Below are positions 55,597 through 64,000 of a stretch of 64,000 nt of DNA, in pieces. Every line of letters starts with the position of its first letter. The first letter of the stretch is position 1. The notes below the pieces were generated by a model that saw only the letters and a list, made by a program, of their open reading frames with translations, did no database searches and had not been told where the DNA came from. Source of the DNA: Pseudozobellia sp. WGM2 (GTDB lineage Bacteria > Bacteroidota > Bacteroidia > Flavobacteriales > Flavobacteriaceae); the NCBI RefSeq assembly GCF_017810075.1, contig NZ_JADNYK010000001.1, positions 372,001 to 436,000 of the forward strand. Reading direction: 5' to 3'. Both the position numbers and the translations under genes were made by a program.

Positions 55597-56766
55597 TTAC
55601 TGCACATTCAACTGAAACGCATTTTTCTGCGCTGTCAGCGCCAATTCGGTAGCCAAAAAACAGTGGTCTTGGCTCATGGCAGTTTCTGTACGGTTGACCA
55701 CATCGCTGACCAATTGTTCGCCGAACGGCATATGTACATTATTGCAATCGAAGTACTTAGTTTCTTTTTGGTCTACTAAAAATAGGTGGTTTCCTTTGGG
55801 TCTTCCGGCGATATCAATGTACTTGCGCATTTCAATATAACCCTCGGTGCCCAATATAAATGTTCTGCCATCGCCCCAAGTGCCTAGGCCTTTTGGCGTA
55901 AACCAATCGATTCGTATATAACCCGTAGCATGACCACTTCGAACCATCATATCACCAAAATCTTGATAATTGGGATAGTCGGGAGTACCGAAATTACCTA
56001 CTTGTGAAGTACTGACTTCAGCTTGTTTAGAATTTGTGTAATATAAAAACTGGTCGCACTGATGCGAACCGATATCGCAAAGTATACCGCCTGCTTTTTC
56101 GGGGTAAAAGAACCATTCTGCTCGACTTTCAGGGCGCATGTTATGTGGACCCAACCCAATGGTTTGGATCACCTTGCCAATAGCGCCTTCTTTGACCAGT
56201 TTACCGGCCATTACGGATGCTGGGTTGGCTAAACGCTCGCTATAAACAATCGAATATATGCGCCCCGTTTCTTTCTGTACTTTTTTGACCTCGTTAAATT
56301 GATCAAAGGTCAGAATACCTGGTTTATCGGTCATATAATCTTTACCCGACTTCATAACTCGAATACCGATCGGTGCTCGCTCTATGGGTATAGCAGCACT
56401 CGCTACGAGCTGTATGGAGTTATCCTCTATAATTTCCGTTTCACTCTTGGCCACCTTCACATTGGGATATTTCTTGGTGAAATTTTTCAAAAGCTCTGGC
56501 TCTTTGGCATAGACGGCTACCAATTTTCCACCACCACCTAACAATGAGTCTACCATTCCGTAGATATGGCCGTGGTTGATACCGATTACCGAAAAGCGAA
56601 TGGTATCTTTTATGATCGGCCTTTTTGTTTCGGGTAATACAATCTCTCTAACATCGCCACCTTGAATATTACTGCCACATATATCAAGGGGAATCATCGA
56701 TGCTGCGGCCAATCCGGCCGCCGAAGTAGCCCCTTTTCTTAAAAAATCTCTTCTATTAAATTTCAT
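55597..56766 (-). CDS. Tat-exported Gfo/Idh/MocA oxidoreductase (second)
   Basis: A 389-residue oxidoreductase with a twin-arginine signal R-R-D-F-L-R-K-G at 5-12, so it is exported folded with its cofactor. The dinucleotide-binding loop reads G-I-N-H-G-H-I-Y-G, and the catalytic motif is D-K-P (M-T-D-K-P) instead of E-K-P. It lies 67 bases upstream of the GH28 gene on the same strand, suggesting it oxidises or reduces a pectin-derived sugar. Substrate unknown. Confidence 0.86.
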   Translation of the reverse strand: MKFNRRDFLRKGATSAAGLAAASMIPLDICGSNIQGGDVREIVLPETKRPIIKDTIRFSVIGINHGHIYGMVDSLLGGGGKLVAVYAKEPELLKNFTKKYPNVKVAKSETEIIEDNSIQLVASAAIPIERAPIGIRVMKSGKDYMTDKPGILTFDQFNEVKKVQKETGRIYSIVYSERLANPASVMAGKLVKEGAIGKVIQTIGLGPHNMRPESRAEWFFYPEKAGGILCDIGSHQCDQFLYYTNSKQAEVSTSQVGNFGTPDYPNYQDFGDMMVRSGHATGYIRIDWFTPKGLGTWGDGRTFILGTEGYIEMRKYIDIAGRPKGNHLFLVDQKETKYFDCNNVHMPFGEQLVSDVVNRTETAMSQDHCFLATELALTAQKNAFQLNVQ

Positions 56767-56882
56767 AATTGTGTTGAATTGTCATACCCTGCAAAATAGA
56801 AAAATTAATGCAGTAATCTGTCTTTAGCATTTAAATTAGTAGAGTAGGGCTTTCCAAAAATAAATATGAAGTGTATATCAAA

Positions 56883-56897
56883 ATGACATCATGTCAT
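56883..56897. promoter_or_regulatory. GACA-N3-TGTC dyad upstream of dnaK
   Basis: Perfect dyad ATGACA-TCA-TGTCAT, centred 87 bases before the dnaK start. The core GACA-N3-TGTC is shared with the clpB upstream region (17457-17469). Two more TGTC copies follow within 40 bases. No CIRCE element was seen. Confidence 0.5.
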
Positions 56898-56976
56898 GTT
56901 GTTGTCGCTTGGCATATTGTTTGTCATTTAGTTAGCGATTTAGAAAAACAAGCACTAATATTTAATAACATATAGA

Positions 56977-58887
56977 ATGAGCAAAATTATAGGTATAGAT
57001 TTGGGTACGACCAACTCCTGTGTCTCCGTAATGGAAGGTAATGAGCCCGTCGTAATCCCTAATGCAGAAGGAAAACGAACAACCCCGTCCGTTATCGCTT
57101 TCGTAGAAGGTGGTGAAATTAAAGTTGGAGACCCGGCCAAAAGGCAAGCGGTGACCAACCCTAACAAGACCATATACTCTATTAAGCGTTTTATGGGGAA
57201 TAAATATTCCGAGTCTAGTAAAGAGGCCGGAAGAGTACCTTATAAAGTAGTGAAAGGTGATAATGATACACCTCGTGTCGATATCGAAGGTCGTTTATAT
57301 ACACCTCAAGAGCTTTCAGCTATGATTCTTCAGAAAATGAAGAAAACGGCTGAAGACTATTTGGGTCAAGATGTTACACGTGCGGTAATCACCGTACCGG
57401 CTTATTTTAACGATGCGCAACGTCAAGCTACAAAAGAGGCCGGAGAAATTGCCGGACTTACCGTTGAAAGAATTATCAATGAACCTACTGCCGCTTCTTT
57501 GGCATATGGTCTTGATAAAAAAGATACTGATCAGAAAATCGTGGTTTTTGACTTTGGTGGTGGTACTCATGATGTTTCTATCTTAGAATTAGGAGACGGT
57601 GTATTTGAAGTATTGGCTACTGATGGTGATACTCACTTAGGTGGTGACGATGTTGATCAGAAGATTATCGATTGGTTGGCCGAAGAGTTCAAAAGTGAAG
57701 AAGGTATTGACCTACGTGAAGATGCCATGGCACTTCAGCGCCTAAGGGAAGCTGCCGAAAAAGCAAAAATTGAATTGTCTTCTTCGGCACAGACTGAAAT
57801 CAATTTGCCATATGTAACAGCTACATCATCAGGCCCAAAGCACTTGGTGCGTTCATTGAGCCGTTCAAAATTCGAGCAATTGATCGAAGATTTGGTGAAA
57901 AGAACTATCGAGCCTTGTCAGGCAGCCTTAAAGGCGGCCGGTCTTTCAAAAAGTGATATCGATGAAATTATATTGGTAGGTGGTTCTACGAGAATACCTG
58001 CTGTACAAGAAGCTGTTGAAAAGTTTTTCGGCAAGAAACCATCAAAAGGTGTAAACCCTGATGAAGTAGTAGCTGTCGGAGCTGGTATTCAAGGAGGTGT
58101 TCTTACGGGTGATGTAAAAGATGTATTGCTGTTAGATGTTACTCCTCTTTCTTTGGGTATAGAAACTATGGGAAGTGTGATGACCAAGTTGATCGAAGCA
58201 AACACTACGATACCAACAAAGAAATCGCAGGTGTTCTCTACAGCGGCAGATAATCAGCCATCAGTGGAGATTCACGTATTGCAAGGTGAGCGCCCAATGG
58301 CAGGAGATAATAAAACTATCGGTAGATTCCATTTAGATGGTATTCCACCAGCGCCAAGAGGTACACCTCAAGTAGAAGTGACCTTTGACATCGATGCGAA
58401 CGGAATCATTAAGGTTTCTGCAACTGATAAAGCGACCGGTAAATCTCAAGACATCAGAATTGAAGCTTCTTCAGGTTTGACCGATGAGGAGATTCAAAAG
58501 ATGAAAGCTGAGGCGGAAGCGAATGCAGAATCTGATAAGAAAGCTAAAGAGACAGCTGATAAGCTTAACGAAGCTGACGGAATGATTTTTCAAACAGAAA
58601 AGCAATTGAAAGAATTCGGAGAAAAACTTTCCGATGACAAGAAAAAGCCGATTGAAGATAGTTTGGAAGAATTGAAGAAAGCCTACGAGAGCAAAGATTT
58701 GGCGGTAATTACCCCGGCATTGGACAAAATCAATGAAGCCTGGAAAGCAGCTTCTGAAGAAATGTACAAAGCTCAAGCGGAAGGGCAACAACCAGGTGGC
58801 CCATCGGCTAATGGTGAAGACACCGCAAGTTCTGAGGCAAGTGAAGGCGATAACGTTGAAGACGTAGATTTCGAAGAGGTTAAATAA
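56977..58887 (+). CDS. dnaK: Chaperone DnaK (Hsp70)
   Basis: Hsp70 chaperone of 636 residues: ATPase domain with D-L-G-T-T-N-S-C near residue 8, the phosphate-2 motif V-F-D-F-G-G-G-T, then linker [13 protein letters not shown], substrate-binding domain, lid and a disordered C-terminal tail rich in Gly and Glu ending in E-E-V-K, as usual for bacterial DnaK. dnaJ and grpE are not adjacent. It stands alone with a clear terminator, and a dyad like that of clpB lies upstream. Confidence 0.97.
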   Translation: MSKIIGIDLGTTNSCVSVMEGNEPVVIPNAEGKRTTPSVIAFVEGGEIKVGDPAKRQAVTNPNKTIYSIKRFMGNKYSESSKEAGRVPYKVVKGDNDTPRVDIEGRLYTPQELSAMILQKMKKTAEDYLGQDVTRAVITVPAYFNDAQRQATKEAGEIAGLTVERIINEPTAASLAYGLDKKDTDQKIVVFDFGGGTHDVSILELGDGVFEVLATDGDTHLGGDDVDQKIIDWLAEEFKSEEGIDLREDAMALQRLREAAEKAKIELSSSAQTEINLPYVTATSSGPKHLVRSLSRSKFEQLIEDLVKRTIEPCQAALKAAGLSKSDIDEIILVGGSTRIPAVQEAVEKFFGKKPSKGVNPDEVVAVGAGIQGGVLTGDVKDVLLLDVTPLSLGIETMGSVMTKLIEANTTIPTKKSQVFSTAADNQPSVEIHVLQGERPMAGDNKTIGRFHLDGIPPAPRGTPQVEVTFDIDANGIIKVSATDKATGKSQDIRIEASSGLTDEEIQKMKAEAEANAESDKKAKETADKLNEADGMIFQTEKQLKEFGEKLSDDKKKPIEDSLEELKKAYESKDLAVITPALDKINEAWKAASEEMYKAQAEGQQPGGPSANGEDTASSEASEGDNVEDVDFEEVK

Positions 58888-58918
58888 TAAGTTTAACTTC
58901 TCATTATAACTAGTTAAG

Positions 58919-58951
58919 ACCCGTTAGGTAATTGAACCTAGCGGGTTTTTT
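58919..58951 (+). terminator. Terminator of dnaK
   Basis: Arms 58919-58929 and 58936-58946 (ACCCGTTAGGT/ACCTAGCGGGT, one G-T pair, 6-base loop) followed by TTTTTT. Confidence 0.88.
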
Positions 58952-59001
58952 CATTTTGTCGAAATGGTACGGCTTTTGTTTTCAGTTGAATTAAATACAA
59001 G

Positions 59002-59009
59002 TAAATTTG
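59002..59009 (+). promoter_or_regulatory. -7 element next to an ATG (possible leaderless mRNA)
   Basis: TAAATTTG, an exact TAnnTTTG match, ending 5 bases before the ATG at 59014; transcription would begin at or next to the start codon. The nearest upstream TTTG (58975-58978) is 23 bases away, slightly long. Confidence 0.4.
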
Positions 59010-59013
59010 TACC

Positions 59014-59949
59014 ATGACTAAAAAACTGCCAGTTCATCTTTACGTTTTTTTCATACTGGTTTCTATCTCAGCTACTGCACAAGAAATAGAAACCTTCAGG
59101 GTCGAAGATTTTGATTTGAACGGAAAGGTAAAATCAAGTTTGGTCATTACTGATTATGGTAAAGAAGAATATCATTTTGACGAATCAGGTAGATTGACCA
59201 AGTCTGTAACCAAGTTTAGTGAAAGTGATTATGTAACAACCTACTATAAATATGAAAATCAAGAACTGATAGAGAAACGGGTTGAGAATTATCATGACAA
59301 CACCTTCGATAGCGCCACGTCAATTGCTAATTTCTACTCCTATGACTCGGTGCCCGAGCGAAAAGTGACCGAGAAAATAGTAACTTACGAAAAGGAGCTA
59401 ATAGAAAAGAATATATACAGATATGGAGATGATGGAAAATTGTGGAGTATTGAAAGCGTAGATACCGATGGTATCGATCAGAGTACTTTTTCGTACGAAA
59501 CTGACGATTCTCTTGAACTTGTGACCGAAACCAAGAACGGGGTCTTGGCCAAAACAGTTCAAACTACTTTTTCGGGTTCCGAAAGCGACTCGTTAAGAAA
59601 AAAGACGATTATAACCCAAGAATATATTGATGGGGAATTCAATAGTAAAGAGATCGAGATAGTCGATGTAGATAAAAAACCATTGTTCTATAGTTCATCT
59701 ATATACGATACTGCCACCGACAAATGGATCGTACAGTTAGAGAATACCTATGTCTATGATGCCAGCGGGGTGTTGTCTGAGTTAAAAATTAAAAAACAAG
59801 GTTTGGCATCGACCAAGGGGTACATCTATCAATTCGACAGTAGTGAAGCGAACAACTGGGTAAAAGAAATTATTACACCTGATAATACCTATAAGACCCG
59901 AAAAATTAAGTATTACCCTAAATTGGTGGTTACAGAGATAGAGGAGTGA
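59014..59949 (+). CDS. Uncharacterised exported protein
   Basis: A 311-residue secreted protein (signal peptide, cleavage near T-A-Q at residue 22). The mature part consists of repeated short beta-strands with patterns such as K-Y-E-N-Q-E-L-I-E-K-R and Y-H-F-D-E-S-G-R-L-T-K, resembling the tyrosine/aspartate-type repeats of RHS- or MORN-like cell-surface proteins. Family not assigned. It converges with the NTF2-like gene at a 1-base gap. Confidence 0.62.
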   Translation: MTKKLPVHLYVFFILVSISATAQEIETFRVEDFDLNGKVKSSLVITDYGKEEYHFDESGRLTKSVTKFSESDYVTTYYKYENQELIEKRVENYHDNTFDSATSIANFYSYDSVPERKVTEKIVTYEKELIEKNIYRYGDDGKLWSIESVDTDGIDQSTFSYETDDSLELVTETKNGVLAKTVQTTFSGSESDSLRKKTIITQEYIDGEFNSKEIEIVDVDKKPLFYSSSIYDTATDKWIVQLENTYVYDASGVLSELKIKKQGLASTKGYIYQFDSSEANNWVKEIITPDNTYKTRKIKYYPKLVVTEIEE

Positions 59950-59950
59950 T

Positions 59951-60379
59951 CTAGCAAGAAGAATCGGCAATTATCTTCCATTGACCATCAATCTTTTTAA
60001 ATATTATCATAAACGTTCCATTGGCGTCACCTACTTTTCGCGTCAAATGATACTGCCCCATTACATAATAGGCACCTTCGTTGATTTTAGTTATTTGGTC
60101 GATTGTAAATTCAAGACTGCCTATGTAATCATCGTTAGGATATCCTTTTTTATAGTTCTCTAGTGTGGTTTGCCAACCTCGTGTTATTTTCCCACCGCTG
60201 TAATAGGTTAGGGAGTCAGATTGCCAATAGCCTTGCATAAAACCTTCAAGGTCACCATTCGTCCATGCTATTTTTTGTTTTTTGATAATGTCTAAAATAG
60301 CCTTTTCGTCATCGTTTTGGGCCAGAATAGAGTTTAAGGTAAATAAAAAGGAAAGAAAGAATAGAACGGTAGTTTTCAT
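59951..60379 (-). CDS. Secreted NTF2-like protein (DUF4440/SnoaL type)
   Basis: A 142-residue exported protein with signal peptide (N-S-I-L-A-Q) and one NTF2-like domain: Y-W-Q-S-D-S-L-T-Y-Y-S-G-G and W-K-I-I-A-D-S-S-C are characteristic of DUF4440/SnoaL-like proteins. The activity is unknown. It is divergent from the sulfatase gene across a 134-base gap containing an operator-like dyad, which may control both genes. Confidence 0.8.
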   Translation of the reverse strand: MKTTVLFFLSFLFTLNSILAQNDDEKAILDIIKKQKIAWTNGDLEGFMQGYWQSDSLTYYSGGKITRGWQTTLENYKKGYPNDDYIGSLEFTIDQITKINEGAYYVMGQYHLTRKVGDANGTFMIIFKKIDGQWKIIADSSC

Positions 60380-60444
60380 AAAAATTACGATTTGACCAGA
60401 TTTTTTATGAAAATAAGAATAGTTATCCGCTTTGTGATATAGTC

Positions 60445-60462
60445 AAGGGTAAATTTGCCCTT
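60445..60462. promoter_or_regulatory. 18-base dyad overlapping the sulfatase promoter
   Basis: AAGGGTAAATTTGCCCTT is symmetric at 16 of 18 positions (a single T-G pair breaks it). Bases 60450-60457 (TAAATTTG) are an exact TAnnTTTG -7 element toward the sulfatase gene. The overlap suggests an operator for repression in the gap between divergent genes. Confidence 0.5.
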
Positions 60463-60513
60463 TGTATCTATTCTTTACTATCTTCAAACGGAAATTGAAC
60501 CAACCTTTTTACC

Positions 60514-62085
60514 ATGACCAAACAAGTGTACTACCTGCTTTTATTCGTTTTATTTATCTATCCATATTTCAACAATGCTCAAGAAAAAATAGATGCTGAG
60601 CGTCCTAACATTCTGTTTATACTTTCTGATGATCACACTTCGCAAGCATGGGGAATCTATGGTGGAATTTTAAAAGATTATGTCAAGAATAAAAATATAA
60701 AACGATTGGCTTCTGAAGGGGCGGTATTGAACAATGCGTTTTGCACCAATAGTATTTGTACACCAAGCCGTGGTAGTATACTTACCGGTCAATACAGTCA
60801 TATAAATCAAGTATATACCTTGAACGAACCCATACCAGATGGTCACCCGAACATCGCTCGAACACTTTCTCAAAAAGGGTATCAGACCGCTATTATTGGT
60901 AAATGGCATTTAGTCGGGCAACCACAAGGGTTCGATTACTTTAATGTGCTACCAGGTCAAGGGCGTTACTGGAATCCTATTTTAAAGACCAAAGAAACCT
61001 GGAAAGATGGCCATGATGGTTCAATAGGAAAAGAATACAAGGGTTTTTCTACGGATATAATTACAGATTTGACCATAGAACATTTAAAGCAGCGAGATGA
61101 TGAGAAACCTTTTCTTATGTTCTGTAATTTTAAAGCCACGCACGAACCTTTCGATTATCCGGAAAGATTCGCATCGTTATATGAGAACGAAGAAATACCC
61201 GAGCCGAGTTCTCTATACGATTTCGGTCCAGCGACCACTGGGCGCACCTTCGTTGGCCAAAAACTCGAAAATCTAGGCAATAGATGGGACAGTGCTACAA
61301 AAGACCCCGAAAATTGGTGGACAACATATCCTGGTCTACCTTATCCATTAGACGGAATGGATAGCATTCAGAAACGAAAAAAAATATATCAGAAGTTGGT
61401 AAAAGACTTTATGCGATGTGGAGCCGCCATCGACGATAATATCGGCAAATTATTGGATTTTTTAGAAGAGGAGGGTATCGCCGATAATACAGTTGTGGTG
61501 TATACCGCCGACCAAGGGTACTTCTTAGGTGAGCACGGTTTCTTTGATAAGCGAATGATTTACGAAGAATCGCTACGTATGCCTTTTGTGATCAGATATC
61601 CAAAGGAAATAAGAGGAGGCCAACGTATCGACGATATTATCTTAAATATTGACTTTCCGGCTCTTTTAGCCGATTATGCAGGTATTGAACATCCTGCATT
61701 TCTACAGGGCACCAGTTTTAGGTCAAACTTAGCAGGCAATACACCTGAAAACTGGAGAAAGCAAATGTACTATCGCTATTGGTTGCACCACCCAAATAGA
61801 CCGGCCCATTTCGGTATACGCAATGAACGGTATAAGCTTGCGTTTTTTTACGGCCAACCCTTGGGTAAAAAAGGAACCTCAAAAGAAATAACGGCACCCA
61901 CTTGGGAATTTTACGATTTAGAGAGCGATCCTAAAGAACTTCGAAATGCCTTTGACGATCCTGCCTATACCGCTATAATTAAAGAAATGAAAAAGGCTTT
62001 GGTCGAAGAAAGAAAAAAATATAAGGATAATGATTTAGATTATCCTGAAATGAAACCTATACTATCTGAAGCCAACTTAAGGTAG
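60514..62085 (+). CDS. Family S1 sulfatase
   Basis: An exported arylsulfatase-type enzyme of 523 residues. After a signal peptide (N-N-A-Q) the metal-binding S-D-D-H begins near residue 38, and the formylglycine site is C82-T-P-S-R; the Cys type needs an anaerobic or FGE maturase encoded elsewhere. Later signature G-E-H-G-F-F-D-K and the D-L-E-S-D-P-K-E-L motif near the C-terminus fit sulfatases of the S1 family acting on sulfated polysaccharides; subfamily cannot be assigned by eye. It is 134 bases from the divergent NTF2-like gene and convergent with the ECF sigma gene. Confidence 0.9.
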   Translation: MTKQVYYLLLFVLFIYPYFNNAQEKIDAERPNILFILSDDHTSQAWGIYGGILKDYVKNKNIKRLASEGAVLNNAFCTNSICTPSRGSILTGQYSHINQVYTLNEPIPDGHPNIARTLSQKGYQTAIIGKWHLVGQPQGFDYFNVLPGQGRYWNPILKTKETWKDGHDGSIGKEYKGFSTDIITDLTIEHLKQRDDEKPFLMFCNFKATHEPFDYPERFASLYENEEIPEPSSLYDFGPATTGRTFVGQKLENLGNRWDSATKDPENWWTTYPGLPYPLDGMDSIQKRKKIYQKLVKDFMRCGAAIDDNIGKLLDFLEEEGIADNTVVVYTADQGYFLGEHGFFDKRMIYEESLRMPFVIRYPKEIRGGQRIDDIILNIDFPALLADYAGIEHPAFLQGTSFRSNLAGNTPENWRKQMYYRYWLHHPNRPAHFGIRNERYKLAFFYGQPLGKKGTSKEITAPTWEFYDLESDPKELRNAFDDPAYTAIIKEMKKALVEERKKYKDNDLDYPEMKPILSEANLR

Positions 62086-62096
62086 CGTTAATCATA

Positions 62097-62696
62097 TTAA
62101 GCCCGAATCGTTTTAGCTTTTCTAAACCCATATAGCAAAAATAGAATAGGTTCGACATCACTATTAGCTTTCTTTCTTAAAATCGCGAAGGCTTTGGTTA
62201 TATGATATTCGATAGCTTTCTTCGAAAGATTCAAATGCTCCGCAATTTCAACATTGCTAAAACCTTCTTGCTTGCTCATCAAGAATATTTTTTTGCACTT
62301 TGGAGGCAGGTTTTGAATCTCTTTCTGAACTATAGATAAGAGCTTTTCGAAAAACACTTCATCTTTTTCTGTAAATCTTTCAAGCTCTTCTATATATTTT
62401 TTCTCAAGGGCGGTAACCGATTTCTGTTTACGGTATTGATCGATGAACTCATTGTGAACCGATTTATATAGAAAACTTTTAATCGTAAAATCAGTTTTTA
62501 AATTATGTCTTCGCTCCCATGTTCTAATAAGAACATTTTGAACAATATCTTCTGCTTGATCTTTATCGTTAACCAAACTATTGGCATAGACACAAAGCCT
62601 ATGGTGATATTTTTCGACTAAGTATTCATAGGCATGCTCATTTCCGTTTTTTAAGTGCTGAATAAAAAATTCGTTGTCACTGAAATCAGTTTTCAT
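62097..62696 (-). CDS. ECF RNA polymerase sigma factor
   Basis: Extracytoplasmic-function sigma factor of 199 residues: region 2 (D-K-D-Q-A-E-D-I-V-Q-N-V) and region 4 (G-F-S-N-V-E-I-A-E-H-L-N-L-S) are visible. It belongs with the Bacteroidota family that works with FecR-type anti-sigma factors and SusC-like TonB receptors in carbohydrate use. The FecR gene is divergent, across a 111-base gap, and such pairs usually precede a SusC/D locus, which would lie to the right of the window. Confidence 0.88.
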   Translation of the reverse strand: MKTDFSDNEFFIQHLKNGNEHAYEYLVEKYHHRLCVYANSLVNDKDQAEDIVQNVLIRTWERRHNLKTDFTIKSFLYKSVHNEFIDQYRKQKSVTALEKKYIEELERFTEKDEVFFEKLLSIVQKEIQNLPPKCKKIFLMSKQEGFSNVEIAEHLNLSKKAIEYHITKAFAILRKKANSDVEPILFLLYGFRKAKTIRA

Positions 62697-62791
62697 AATT
62701 TAGGGAAAGGAAGTTTTAAAGCTGTTAGAATTTAAATTTATGAAAAAAATCATTAAAAAATTTAGGGTTACATAAATTATGCACGTATTAG

Positions 62792-62803
62792 TGATATATA
62801 TCA
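62792..62803. promoter_or_regulatory. 12-base palindrome just before the FecR gene
   Basis: TGATATATATCA, a perfect palindrome 4 bases before the FecR ATG. AT-rich, so chance is possible; candidate operator only. Confidence 0.25.
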
Positions 62804-62807
62804 TAAT

Positions 62808-63968
62808 ATGAAAGAATCTGGCTTCGATAATAAAGTAGCTAAGTTTTTAACCCATTCTATTTCATCGGAAGAGCTTGATGATTTGAATCTAAAGTTGAAA
62901 GATGAGGTTTATCATAAGGTATTTAGGTCCCAAATAGAAATAGATTATACCACCAGGCATATTATGAGTCGATACAACGCCGATAAGGCCAAACAGCAAT
63001 TGTTAAATAAAATTCGTCAAGATAAGCGAAGCATTAGAAGGTTGAACTTATATAGGTTCGGTAAGTATGCTGCACTAGTAGTTGTATTTTTTGGCTTAGG
63101 TTACTTGTATTGGGACCATAATTTTCGTCAGGGCAAAAGTCAAGTTGTTGCTAAGAATATCGAACAGATTACCTTAGAACTTTCCGATGGCACGGTCAAA
63201 ACCATTTCAGAAATGGGTAACGTTTCGGTACACAATAAAAATGGTAAGCGTGTAGGTCTGCAACAGGGCAACCAGCTTATCTACCATAAAGGCAATAAAG
63301 CCAAAGAGCTTGTATTTAATACTGTTAAAGTACCTTATGGAAAAAGATTTGTTCTCATACTTTCAGATGGTACCAGAGCACATTTGAATGCAGGAAGTTC
63401 ATTAAAATACCCTGTGGAGTTCATTAAGGGCCATAGTAGAAAAGTATTTTTAAACGGCGAAGGATATTTTGATGTTACAGAAGATAAATCACATCCCTTT
63501 GTAATTAATGCCAACGAATTGAATATTCAAGTTTTGGGTACGAAGTTCAATTTATCTGCATATCCTGAAGATGAGCAGATAACAACGGTACTTATTGAAG
63601 GGTCGGTAGCTTTTTATGACACCTCATCAGAATTCGATGAGAGTTCAGAACGTTTGGTTCCGGGGCATATGGCGGTATGGGAAAAACAAGATAAAACCCT
63701 CGAATTCAAAGAGGCCGATACTGATTTACATACGGGATGGATGGATGGTAAAATTATTTTCAGTCATATGCCATTTGAAGATATACTTAAAAAACTGGAG
63801 CGAAATTATAATGTTCATATAAACAATACGTATGAAGAGCTCGGCCAAGTTCGATTCAACGCAAGTTTTGATACTGAAACCATTACCCAGGTTTTTGAAG
63901 CTTTCAGTAAAAACTATCCAATGAAATTTCAAGTAAATGAAAATGAAGTAATAATTTCTAAACCCTAA
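62808..63968 (+). CDS. FecR-family anti-sigma factor
   Basis: A 386-residue membrane protein: N-terminal anti-sigma domain (residues 1-75, cytoplasmic), a transmembrane helix near 83-100, a periplasmic FecR domain (A-H-L-N-A-G-S-S-L-K-Y and D-V-T-E-D-K-S-H-P-F-V), and a C-terminal DUF4974-type domain near the end (V-H-I-N-N). It receives a signal from an outer-membrane SusC-like receptor and controls the divergent ECF sigma factor. The gene is complete, ending 32 bases before the window edge. Confidence 0.9.
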   Translation: MKESGFDNKVAKFLTHSISSEELDDLNLKLKDEVYHKVFRSQIEIDYTTRHIMSRYNADKAKQQLLNKIRQDKRSIRRLNLYRFGKYAALVVVFFGLGYLYWDHNFRQGKSQVVAKNIEQITLELSDGTVKTISEMGNVSVHNKNGKRVGLQQGNQLIYHKGNKAKELVFNTVKVPYGKRFVLILSDGTRAHLNAGSSLKYPVEFIKGHSRKVFLNGEGYFDVTEDKSHPFVINANELNIQVLGTKFNLSAYPEDEQITTVLIEGSVAFYDTSSEFDESSERLVPGHMAVWEKQDKTLEFKEADTDLHTGWMDGKIIFSHMPFEDILKKLERNYNVHINNTYEELGQVRFNASFDTETITQVFEAFSKNYPMKFQVNENEVIISKP

Positions 63969-64000
63969 AATAAAAGCCTATGATATAAAGATGCTGTGAT

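Overview
The window looks like ordinary chromosome from a marine or algal-surface member of the Flavobacteriaceae (Bacteroidota). The DNA is AT-rich, and clear Bacteroidota-type promoters (a TTG/TTTG box about 20 bases before TAnnTTTG) precede several genes. Lineage markers include a PorP/SprF-type membrane protein, a YtxJ bacilliredoxin, an RprXY-like two-component pair, a DUF4252 lipoprotein, an ECF sigma/FecR pair, and polysaccharide enzymes (GH28, S1 sulfatase, DUF1080, Tat-exported Gfo/Idh/MocA oxidoreductases). The genus cannot be fixed from the sequence alone. No rRNA, tRNA, CRISPR array, insertion sequence, prophage or integron was seen. The only gap between protein genes longer than 300 bases holds the SRP RNA gene.

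Layout. 1-4784 (+): the end of a glycosyltransferase, a YbbR protein and coaE, then a histidine kinase and OmpR-type regulator. 4833-10193 (-): a six-gene run (Gfo/Idh/MocA oxidoreductase, YggS, exonuclease/GIY-YIG protein, potassium channel, miaA, gluconokinase). 10359-17942: pcm, smpB, a phosphatase lipoprotein, the PorP-SPOR fusion, a TetR regulator, clpB and ytxJ. 18001-21977: a lipoprotein, fumarylacetoacetase and glyA, the last two divergent with their own promoters. 22108-26820 (-): a signalling block made of an unknown protein, a TPR histidine kinase with its LuxR-type regulator, a 54-residue acidic lipoprotein and a LytTR regulator. 27123-33448: lipoproteins, a thioesterase, a glutamine cyclotransferase, the SRP RNA, an SDR enzyme, a transaldolase-like aldolase and a thioredoxin-fold lipoprotein. 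33627-47: an ABC-F protein, unknown proteins, a fasciclin protein, pheT, leuB, leuA, an EamA transporter, and the panB-lspA-rluA-DUF4252 operon (ending at 48088). 48224-63968: sugar metabolism (two Tat oxidoreductases, DUF1080, GH28, sulfatase) mixed with sdaA, dnaK and hypothetical genes, ending at an ECF sigma/FecR pair that probably controls a SusC/D locus beyond the window.

How the parts fit. Most genes are housekeeping (CoA, tRNA modification, ribosome rescue, chaperones, leucine, pantothenate, lipoprotein processing). The accessory content concerns envelope and sugars: oxidation/hydrolysis of keto-sugars, pectin-type and sulfated polysaccharide breakdown, and sensing. I found no clear new multi-gene system. 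The best candidates for something undescribed are a GACA-N3-TGTC dyad at about the same distance upstream of both clpB and dnaK, a UvrC-like iron-sulfur cysteine signature in the exonuclease/GIY-YIG protein, the PorP-helix-SPOR fusion, the small acidic lipoprotein between two signalling genes, and an 18-base operator-like dyad overlapping the sulfatase promoter.
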